Part shown: piece after piece, positions 1-5,697 of the stretch
Numbering within the stretch: position 1 is the first letter of the stretch
How the letters are laid out: each line of letters starts with the position of its first letter
DNA from: Candidatus Eiseniibacteriota bacterium
Lineage (GTDB): Bacteria > Joyebacterota > Joyebacteria > Joyebacterales > Joyebacteraceae
Assembly (NCBI GenBank): GCA_030639555.1
Contig: DAOWCM010000039.1
Location: forward strand, 1 to 11,265
Direction of reading: 5' to 3'
Length of the DNA stretch: 11,265 nt
Notes under the pieces: model-generated
Database searches by the model: none
Told to the model about the DNA's origin: nothing
The model's input: the letters and a program-made list of their open reading frames with translations, nothing else
Translations under genes and position numbers: made by a program

Positions 1-1784
1 AGAGGCTGGTCGGACAGGTCGCCAAGCGTCAGGCGGTGACGAACCCCGAGAACACCATCTTCTCAATCAAGCGCTTCATGGGAAGGCGGTACGACGAGGT
101 CAATGAGGAGATGGGGCTCGTCCCCTACAAGGTCACGAAGAACGACGCCGGCGACGTCAGGGTCGAGGCTCTCGGCAAGTCGTATGCGCCGCCGGAGATA
201 TCGGCGATGATCCTGGCCGCCATGAAGAACACGGCCGAGGAGCACTTGGGCGAGAAGGTCGAGCGTGCCGTCATCACCGTGCCGGCCTACTTCAACGACT
301 CGCAGCGGCAGGCGACCAAGGACGCCGGGAAGATCGCCGGCCTCGAGGTCCTTCGCATCATCAACGAGCCGACCGCGGCGTCGCTCGCGTACGGCCTCGA
401 CAAGAAGGGGCAGGAGAAGATCGCCGTCTATGACTTCGGCGGCGGGACGTTCGACATCTCGATCCTTGAGATCGACGAGGGGCTTGTCAAAGTGCTGGCC
501 ACGAACGGCGACACGCACCTGGGTGGTGACAACCTCGACCAGCGCGTAATCGACTGGATCGCCGACGAGTTCAAGAAGGAGAACGGCATTGATCTGCGCG
601 GTGACGCCATGGCCCTGCAGCGACTCAAGGAGGCGGCGGAGAAAGCCAAGTGCGAGCTGTCGAGCACACTCGAGACCGACATCAATCTTCCCTTCATCAC
701 GGCGGACCAGAACGGTCCGAAGCACCTGACCATGAAGCTGACGCGGGCAAAGCTCGAGTCTCTGGTCGAGGACCTGGTCGACAGGACGACGGGACCGTGC
801 AAGACGGCGCTGGCAGACGCTGGTGTGGCCCCCGCCGACATCAACGAGGTTGTGCTGGTCGGAGGGACGACACGCATGCCGGCGGTCCAGGAGAAGGTGA
901 AGGCCATCTTCGGGAAGGATCCGCACAAAGGTGTGAATCCGGACGAGGTCGTCGCTGTGGGCGCCGCCATCCAGGGCGCCATCCTCTCGGGGGAGGCCGA
1001 CGTCAAGGACGTGCTGCTCCTGGACGTCACTCCTCTTTCACTCGGGATCGAGACACTCGGTGGCGTGATGACCCCGCTCATCGAGCGCAACACGACCATC
1101 CCGACCAAGAAGAGCCAGATCTTCTCGACGGCGGCGGACAGTCAGCCTGCCGTATCGATCCACGTTCTGCAGGGCGAGCGCCCCATTGTGACCCAGAACA
1201 GGACACTGGGGCGGTTCGACCTCGTGGGCATCCCGCCCGCTCCTCGCGGCATGCCTCAGATCGAGGTGACGTTCGACATCGACGCCAACGGCATCGTCCA
1301 CGTGTCCGCGAAGGACCTGGGGACGGGCAAGGAGCAGAACATCCGCATCGAAGTGTCGAGCGGGCTCTCCGAGGGCGAGATCGACAAGATGGTCAACGAT
1401 GCCGAGTCGCACGCGGCGGAGGACGCCACGAAGCGGGAGGAGATCGAGCTTCGGAACCAGGCGGATTCGCTGGTCTACACGACCGAGAAGACCCTGAAGG
1501 AGCACGGGGACGCGCTCGATACGGCCGAGAAGTCGGACATCGAGGACGCGATCAAGAAGCTGAACGAGACACTGAAGGAAGGCGATGCAGAAGCCATCAA
1601 GCGCGACATGGATGTGCTTCAGACCGCCTCCTACAAGCTCGCGGAGAAGATGTACGCTGGAGCCCAGGCGGGAGCCGGCGAGGCAGCGGGCGCCGGCGGG
1701 GCCGCCGACGGCGCGGGTGGGGCCGACGGGGCCGGTGATGACGCCGACGTCGTCGATGCGGATTTCGAGGTCGTCGACGAGTAG
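1..1784 (+). CDS. dnaK: Molecular chaperone DnaK (Hsp70), 5'-truncated by window edge
   Basis: Hsp70 chaperone that binds exposed hydrophobic peptides in an ATP-dependent cycle with DnaJ and GrpE in the cytoplasm. The frame is open from base 3 and begins inside the ATPase domain at RLVGQVAKRQAV, so roughly the first 45-50 residues (including the first phosphate loop) lie upstream. The GTG at 36 is an internal valine, not the start. Visible signatures are the VPAYFNDSQRQATKDAG block, the DFGGGTFDIS phosphate-2 motif, GDTHLGG carrying the conserved threonine, and the adenosine motif VLVGGTTRMPAVQ. These are followed by the interdomain linker VLLLDV, the substrate-binding beta domain (TPLSLGIETLGG), the helical lid, and a Gly/Ala-rich tail ending in DVVDADFEVVDE. 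The end is the TAG at 1782. dnaJ follows after 48 bases. Any heat-shock control element such as CIRCE would be upstream and is not visible. Confidence 0.98.
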   Translation, partial: RLVGQVAKRQAVTNPENTIFSIKRFMGRRYDEVNEEMGLVPYKVTKNDAGDVRVEALGKSYAPPEISAMILAAMKNTAEEHLGEKVERAVITVPAYFNDSQRQATKDAGKIAGLEVLRIINEPTAASLAYGLDKKGQEKIAVYDFGGGTFDISILEIDEGLVKVLATNGDTHLGGDNLDQRVIDWIADEFKKENGIDLRGDAMALQRLKEAAEKAKCELSSTLETDINLPFITADQNGPKHLTMKLTRAKLESLVEDLVDRTTGPCKTALADAGVAPADINEVVLVGGTTRMPAVQEKVKAIFGKDPHKGVNPDEVVAVGAAIQGAILSGEADVKDVLLLDVTPLSLGIETLGGVMTPLIERNTTIPTKKSQIFSTAADSQPAVSIHVLQGERPIVTQNRTLGRFDLVGIPPAPRGMPQIEVTFDIDANGIVHVSAKDLGTGKEQNIRIEVSSGLSEGEIDKMVNDAESHAAEDATKREEIELRNQADSLVYTTEKTLKEHGDALDTAEKSDIEDAIKKLNETLKEGDAEAIKRDMDVLQTASYKLAEKMYAGAQAGAGEAAGAGGAADGAGGADGAGDDADVVDADFEVVDE

Positions 1785-1822
1785 CCGTGTAGCGATCAGA
1801 GGGGCGCCGCGCCGCGCCCGAG

Positions 1823-1827
1823 AGGAG
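1823..1827 (+). promoter_or_regulatory. Shine-Dalgarno that decides the dnaJ start
   Basis: AGGAG sits 5 bases before the TTG at 1833. A possible GTG start at 1827 overlaps this site and would have no usable ribosome binding site of its own, so TTG is preferred. Confidence 0.7.
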
Positions 1828-1832
1828 TGAGA

Positions 1833-2969
1833 TTGGCCTCGTCCGACGACTACTACGAGGTTCTCGGTGTAGGTCGCGACGCGTCCTCCGAGGAGATCAA
1901 GAAGGCCTACCGCGAGCGGGCGTTCAAGTACCACCCCGACAAGAACGAGGGTGACCCCGGGGCGGAGGAGAAGTTCAAGCAGGCGACCGAGGCCTACGAG
2001 GTCCTGTCCGACCAACAGAAGCGCACCCAGTATGACCAGTTCGGCAAGTCTGCGTTCGGCGGGGGGCCCCAGGGGTTCCAGGGCGCCGCGGGCTTTGACA
2101 TGGACGACGCGTTGCGGACGTTCATGGGCGCCTTCGGCGGGGAGAACATCTTTGAGCAGCTGTTCCGCGGGGCGAGGGGTGGGGGCCGGCGGGCCGTGCA
2201 GCGAGGGCAGGATATCAGGGTGCGGCTGAAGCTCACGCTCGAAGAGGTGGCCCGCGGGGTGACCAAGAAGCTCAAGGTCTCGCGCAACATCTCCTGCGAG
2301 ACGTGCGGCGGCTCCGGGGCGAAGGCCGGAACCTCACCCGCGACATGCCCCGAGTGCCACGGACGCGGACAGGTCGCGCGCCAGCAGAATCTCGGCGTGT
2401 TCGGGGCCTTCCAGAGCATAGGGCCCTGCGGCAGGTGTGCCGGGTCAGGCCAGATCATCGAGGAAAAGTGCGGGAGCTGCGACGGCCTCGGCGTGACGAG
2501 GGGCCGGAGCACCATCGAGGTCGAGGTTCCCGCCGGCGTATCGACCGGGAATTTCATTCCGATGCGCGGGGCGGGCAACGCGGGACCTCGCGGGGGCGTT
2601 CCGGGCGACCTGATCGTTCTGATCGAGGAGATTCCTCACGAGCTGTTCGATCGGCACGGCGATCACGTTCTGCTCGAACTGCCCGTGTCGCTCGACGTGG
2701 CTGTGCTGGGTGGCAGCCTCGAGGTGCCGACTCTCGACGGCAAGGCGAAACTGAAGATCCCGTCGGGGACTCCTTCGGGAACCACGTTGCGCATGAGAGG
2801 CAAGGGTATTCCGCACCTGCGGGGGAGAGGCACGGGTGATGAGCTCATCCGGGTCGTCGTGTGGGTGCCGAGGCGTCCCTCCGCGGAAGAGAAGAAGCTC
2901 CTCAAGGAGCTCGGTAAGCAGCAGAGTTCCAGGGTTCCCGGGCCGCGCAAGCCCGGTCGCGGGCACTAG
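1833..2969 (+). CDS. dnaJ: Chaperone protein DnaJ (Hsp40), type I, TTG start
   Basis: J-domain co-chaperone that delivers substrates to DnaK and stimulates its ATPase. Taking TTG at 1833 gives 378 residues beginning MASSDDYYEVLGV, the usual DnaJ N-terminus; the in-frame GTG at 1827 would add two residues. The J domain (about 5-70) has the catalytic HPD at 34-36. A Gly/Phe-rich region follows (about 72-120) with a DALRTFMGAFGG segment. The zinc-binding region has all four CxxCxGxG repeats intact: CETCGGSG, CPECHGRG, CGRCAGSG and CGSCDGLG (Cys 155/158, 172/175, 199/202, 213/216). The two C-terminal beta domains follow, with the conserved GDLIV and TLRMRGKGIP segments. The tail is basic and Pro/Gly-rich. 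The gene lies 48 bases after dnaK and 26 bases before rsmE, as expected for one transcript. No GrpE gene is seen in the window. Confidence 0.97.
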   Translation: MASSDDYYEVLGVGRDASSEEIKKAYRERAFKYHPDKNEGDPGAEEKFKQATEAYEVLSDQQKRTQYDQFGKSAFGGGPQGFQGAAGFDMDDALRTFMGAFGGENIFEQLFRGARGGGRRAVQRGQDIRVRLKLTLEEVARGVTKKLKVSRNISCETCGGSGAKAGTSPATCPECHGRGQVARQQNLGVFGAFQSIGPCGRCAGSGQIIEEKCGSCDGLGVTRGRSTIEVEVPAGVSTGNFIPMRGAGNAGPRGGVPGDLIVLIEEIPHELFDRHGDHVLLELPVSLDVAVLGGSLEVPTLDGKAKLKIPSGTPSGTTLRMRGKGIPHLRGRGTGDELIRVVVWVPRRPSAEEKKLLKELGKQQSSRVPGPRKPGRGH

Positions 2970-2983
2970 CCCGCTGACCCGCC

Positions 2984-2990
2984 GGAGGTG
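2984..2990 (+). promoter_or_regulatory. Shine-Dalgarno for rsmE
   Basis: GGAGGTG lies 5 bases before the TTG at 2996, in the 26-base gap after dnaJ. It supports a TTG start over the internal ATG at 3035, which has no clear site in front of it. Confidence 0.65.
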
Positions 2991-2995
2991 ACCAG

Positions 2996-3775
2996 TTGGC
3001 GGAACGTCAGCTCAACGACCCGGGCACATGGCGAATGGATACGTTCCGGGTGCCGCCCGGCTCCCTCGTGGGTCGGGCGACTGTCGTTGACGGTCCCGAG
3101 GGGCACCACGCCATCGATGTCGTGCGCGTGCGTCCGGGCGACTTCGTCCGTCTGATAGACGGAGAGGGAGCCGAGGCCATCGCACGCGTCGACGCGGCCG
3201 CGCACTCCGAGGCCGCGCTCTCCATCATCGAGATACGCTCCCACGAAAGACGAAGCGGCGTGGAGTTGACGGTCGTTCAGGCGCTCCTCAAGGGCAGGGC
3301 CTTCGACGAGGTAGTCAGACGCTGCTCCGAGCTGGGCGTCACCGAGATAGTGCCCGTGCTCACGGCGCGGACCATCGGCAGGCTCCCCGGAGGCGCGGAG
3401 GAGTCCCGGCTGGCCCGCTGGGAGGCCATCGCGCTGGCGGCGGTCAAGCAGTCTCGCGGCGTCTTCGTCCCGAGGATCGGCGCCGTCCGCGACCTCGCGG
3501 GCGTCTGTGGCCTGGTGGGGGAGCACGACCGCGCCCTGGTTGCCTGGGAGGAGGAGGCGGAGGCCGATCTCAAGGACGCGCTGGGCCCACCTGCGCCCCG
3601 GCGGATCCTCCTGGTCGTGGGCCCCGAGGGTGGGCTGGCAGCCGACGAGGTCGAGGGGCTCGTGGCTGCCGGAGCGACAACCGTGAGCGCCGGCAGACGT
3701 GTGCTCAGGGCCGATTGGGCCGCGGCGGCGGTGGCCGCGATGATATCGTACGAGGTTGGGGGACTCCTGCCGTAG
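2996..3775 (+). CDS. rsmE: 16S rRNA (uracil(1498)-N(3))-methyltransferase RsmE
   Basis: SPOUT-fold, SAM-dependent enzyme that in characterised members methylates N3 of U1498 in 16S rRNA on the assembled 30S subunit. The chosen TTG start gives 259 residues. The family usually begins near MDTFRVPPG, which is residue 14 here (ATG at 3035), so 246 residues is the alternative. An N-terminal PUA-like domain (about 17-82, with GHHAIDVVRVRPGD) precedes the SPOUT domain. That domain shows VVQALLKG (93-100), SELGVTEIVPV (111-121) and the SAM-site motif VVGPEGGL (207-214). The C-terminal signature, normally near GPRILRTETA, reads GRRVLRADWA at 233-242, an unusual change in a conserved knot segment. RsmE genes commonly follow dnaJ, often with prmA between them; prmA is absent here. 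Family assignment is firm, exact activity less so. Confidence 0.92.
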   Translation: MAERQLNDPGTWRMDTFRVPPGSLVGRATVVDGPEGHHAIDVVRVRPGDFVRLIDGEGAEAIARVDAAAHSEAALSIIEIRSHERRSGVELTVVQALLKGRAFDEVVRRCSELGVTEIVPVLTARTIGRLPGGAEESRLARWEAIALAAVKQSRGVFVPRIGAVRDLAGVCGLVGEHDRALVAWEEEAEADLKDALGPPAPRRILLVVGPEGGLAADEVEGLVAAGATTVSAGRRVLRADWAAAAVAAMISYEVGGLLP

Positions 3776-3791
3776 CGGCCCTAGAAAGCGT

Positions 3792-3820
3792 TTGACACCG
3801 CTTCCCATAAGACGTATCCT
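3792..3820 (+). promoter_or_regulatory. Sigma-70-type promoter for the rpsU-rpoD operon
   Basis: A perfect -35 hexamer TTGACA (3792-3797) is followed after exactly 17 bases by TATCCT (3815-3820), four of six matches to TATAAT. Transcription would start near 3827, leaving a leader of about 115 bases before rpsU. The local sequence is clearly richer in A/T than its surroundings. The promoter lies at the only long gap in the window, between rsmE and rpsU. A short imperfect inverted repeat, AAGCG (3786-3790) and CGCTT (3799-3803), flanks the -35 box. It might be an operator or chance. Confidence 0.7.
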
Positions 3821-3851
3821 TTATGTTCTCTAGATTCCAGACCGAATCGTG

Positions 3852-3894
3852 CACGCGGTTGGCGCGTCCGGCCGTGAGCGCGTGGGTTTGTTCT
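3852..3894 (+). promoter_or_regulatory. Candidate stem-loop with T-rich run in the rpsU leader (attenuator or weak terminator)
   Basis: CACGCG (3852-3857) and CGCGTG (3879-3884) form a perfect 6-bp inverted repeat around a 21-base GC-rich loop that can pair further (GGC 3861-3863 with GCC 3871-3873). It is followed by TTTGTTCT (3887-3894). The layout resembles a weak intrinsic terminator. Placed after the promoter and before rpsU, it could attenuate the operon or end read-through from rsmE. The long loop and interrupted T run keep this tentative; GC-rich DNA makes such repeats by chance. Confidence 0.3.
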
Positions 3895-3924
3895 CCTCAA
3901 CTCAAGCCAGCGTGTCCGGTGCCC

Positions 3925-3935
3925 GGAGGGAGGTG
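3925..3935 (+). promoter_or_regulatory. Tandem Shine-Dalgarno of rpsU
   Basis: The purine run GGAGGGAGGTG contains two overlapping anti-16S matches (GGAGG and AGGTG). The second ends 7 bases before the ATG at 3943. CTCCTC at 3893-3898 is complementary to part of it and could mask it in the mRNA. Confidence 0.7.
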
Positions 3936-3942
3936 GATATGA

Positions 3943-4143
3943 ATGCCGGGAGTCCGTGTCAAGGATGGCGAGTCGTTTGAGCGCGCATTGCGCCGATTCA
4001 AGAAGAGATGCGAGAAGGCAGGCGTGCTCTCTGATCTTCGGAAGCACTCGCACTTCGAGAAGCCGAGCGAGCGCAAGAAGAGGAAGAGAAGCGCGGCCAA
4101 ACGTAAGCTTCGCAAGCTGAAGCTGAAGCAGAGCAAGCGCTAG
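3943..4143 (+). CDS. rpsU: 30S ribosomal protein S21
   Basis: Small basic protein of the 30S subunit platform, near the anti-Shine-Dalgarno end of 16S rRNA, with a role in initiation in the species where it was studied. The 66 residues match the family in length and pattern: MPGVRVKDGESFERALRRFKKRCEKAG at the N-terminus (split here as MPGVRVKDGESFERALR then RFKKRCEKAG), then VLSDLRKHSHFEKPSERKK and a highly basic C-terminal tail. The ATG at 3943 has a strong Shine-Dalgarno; another ATG at 3939 is out of frame. It is the first gene after the promoter at 3792-3820 and is followed by the YqeY gene after 25 bases. The same rpsU-yqeY pairing is widespread in bacteria. Confidence 0.95.
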   Translation: MPGVRVKDGESFERALRRFKKRCEKAGVLSDLRKHSHFEKPSERKKRKRSAAKRKLRKLKLKQSKR

Positions 4144-4168
4144 TACGGCGCAGGTCCAGGGACAGACA

Positions 4169-4624
4169 ATGAACCTCCTGGAGCGGCTGGAGAGCGACAT
4201 GATCAAGGCGGCCAAGGCTCGGGATTCCGAGCGATTGGGCGCCATAAGGTTCGTGCGTTCGCAGACGAAGAACCGTCAGATAGAACTCAGGCGCGAACTC
4301 AAGGACGAGGACGTCGTCGAGGTCCTCTCGAGGATCGCGAAGCAGCACAGGGAGTCCATCGAGCAGTTCCAGGAGGGCGGACGGGATGAGCTCGTCAAGC
4401 ACGAGCGCAGACAGCTGTCCGTGGTAGAGGAGTACCTGCCCGCACAACTTGGCGAGCAGGAGCTTCTGGAGATTCTGTCCGGGGTCATCGAGGAGACGGG
4501 CGCCGCCGGCCCGCGTGACATCGGGATGGTCATGAAGACCATCATGCCCCGGGTCAAGGGACGGGCGGACGGGAAGATCGTGAAGGCTCTGGTTCAGTCG
4601 GGGCTGACCGACGGCGAGGACTAG
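4169..4624 (+). CDS. yqeY: GatB/YqeY domain-containing protein
   Basis: The protein resembles the C-terminal (tail) domain of the GatB subunit of tRNA-dependent amidotransferases, found here as a free-standing protein. Its cellular role is not established; binding to tRNA or aminoacyl-tRNA is a reasonable inference from the GatB relationship. The 151 residues are the normal family length. The N-terminal half is helical (LERLESDMIKAAKARDSER, then LGAIRFVRSQTKNRQIELRR). The middle carries the family pattern QHRESIEQFQEGGR...EYLPAQLGEQEL, and the C-terminus has GPRDIGMVMKTIMPRVKGRADG, split here as GPRDIGMVMKTIMP and RVKGRADG. The ATG at 4169 has only a weak upstream AGGGA (4158-4162), so translation may depend partly on coupling to rpsU. 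Confidence 0.93.
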   Translation: MNLLERLESDMIKAAKARDSERLGAIRFVRSQTKNRQIELRRELKDEDVVEVLSRIAKQHRESIEQFQEGGRDELVKHERRQLSVVEEYLPAQLGEQELLEILSGVIEETGAAGPRDIGMVMKTIMPRVKGRADGKIVKALVQSGLTDGED

Positions 4625-4689
4625 CTCGCACCTTGGGGGAGTTCCACAAGGGGCCTGCACTGCACACGCCTTGAACGGGCGGAGGGTCA

Positions 4690-5652
4690 ATGAAGCTCAG
4701 ACAGCTGTTCGACGCGGTCATTGCGCACGGGGTCTCCGTCGACCCCAGAGGGACCACGAGAGTGAAGAAGGTCCTTGAGATAGCCGGCAAGGACTACGAG
4801 GCGCTTACCGACGAGAAGAAGGAGCGCTACGACACCGAGCGGCTGACCAACCCGTATTCCGACTCGAGGATCCTGTTCGGCGCGGACGATGTCGAGGTCG
4901 AGAACGTCATCATGGGCATCGACATGGAGGTCGGCGAGCTGGTCCTTGCCGACCGGCTCCGGGAAAAGGGGCAGCCGATCGATCTCGTCTGGACCCACCA
5001 TCCCCAGGGCGCGGGCCTCGCCAATCTGAGTGGCGTGATGGCCATGCAGGCCGACATACTGAGCGGATTCGGCGTTCCCATCAACATCGCTGAGGGCCTT
5101 CTCGAGCCCCGCATCAAGGAGATCGAACGCAGGGTGATGCCGGTCAATCACATGCGTTCCGTCGACGCCGCCCGGCTTCTGAACATCCCGATGATCTGCA
5201 CCCACACGCCGGCAGACAACTGCGTGGCCGGCCACCTTCAGGACCTCTTCGACCAGAAGAAGCCTGAGACCGTCGACGACGTCATCTGCGTGCTGCGGGA
5301 GATCCCCGAGTACGCGGAGGCGGAGCTCGCGGGATCGGGTCTCAAGGTCGTTGCGGGCAGCGAGAAACGCAGGTCGGGCCGCGTCTTCGTCGATATGACC
5401 GGAGGCACCAGCGGTTCCGAGAAGACGTTCGAGCGGCTCGCGAACACGTCCGACATCGGCACAATGGTCGTGATGCACATTCCCGAGAAGCACTTGGAAG
5501 AGGCAAACAAACACCACATCAACGTTGTCATCGCAGGACACATGGCCAGCGATACGCTCGGCATGAATCTCCTCCTTGACGCGGCTGAGAAGGCCGGGCA
5601 GAAGAAATTCTCGGTGATCGAGTGTTCCGGGTTCAGGCGTTACGAGCATTAG
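4690..5652 (+). CDS. NIF3-like (NGG1p-interacting factor 3 family) putative metal-dependent protein
   Basis: Probable member of the NIF3/YbgI/DUF34 family, toroidal proteins with a dinuclear metal site whose biological function is unsettled. The 320 residues contain likely ligands in the family order: HHP at 103-105 (in VWTHHPQG), HTPAD at 172-176 (compare the usual HTnlD), and GHMASD at 283-288, which corresponds to the usual GHyxsE with Asp replacing Glu. An N-terminal segment of about 70 residues (helical and charged, with KKVLEIAGKDYEAL) precedes the core and is not part of a typical NIF3 protein. The region around 200-260 differs from the classical insertion domain. ATG at 4690 follows GGAGG (4681-4685). 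The gene sits between yqeY and mutS2, a place often taken by cvpA in other lineages. Family placement is by motif only. Confidence 0.8.
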   Translation: MKLRQLFDAVIAHGVSVDPRGTTRVKKVLEIAGKDYEALTDEKKERYDTERLTNPYSDSRILFGADDVEVENVIMGIDMEVGELVLADRLREKGQPIDLVWTHHPQGAGLANLSGVMAMQADILSGFGVPINIAEGLLEPRIKEIERRVMPVNHMRSVDAARLLNIPMICTHTPADNCVAGHLQDLFDQKKPETVDDVICVLREIPEYAEAELAGSGLKVVAGSEKRRSGRVFVDMTGGTSGSEKTFERLANTSDIGTMVVMHIPEKHLEEANKHHINVVIAGHMASDTLGMNLLLDAAEKAGQKKFSVIECSGFRRYEH

Positions 5653-5697
5653 GGCCGGTGTTCCCCCGACATCCTTTACCATTGCCGCAAGCGAGTC

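Noticed and set aside
36..38. GTG as the dnaK start
   Set aside because: The upstream in-frame codons from base 3 encode RLVGQVAKRQA, which is conserved DnaK sequence, so the gene begins before the window.
650..1738. Plus-strand frame of 362 codons inside dnaK
   Set aside because: It is an Arg/Gly-rich shifted frame of the real dnaK sequence, without a family signature.
63..2015. Minus-strand open frames opposite dnaK (287 and 325 codons)
   Set aside because: They run across dnaK and into dnaJ, ignore gene borders, and are explained by low stop-codon frequency in GC-rich DNA.
3776..3942. LexA box or CIRCE element near rpsU
   Set aside because: No CTG-N10-CAG palindrome and no TTAGCACTC/GAGTGCTAA repeat was found in the gap.
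4631..4651. CCTTG...CAAGG inverted repeat between yqeY and the NIF3-like gene, considered as a terminator
   Set aside because: The stem is only 5 bp with an 11-base loop and no T run, and the spacer is just 65 bases long.
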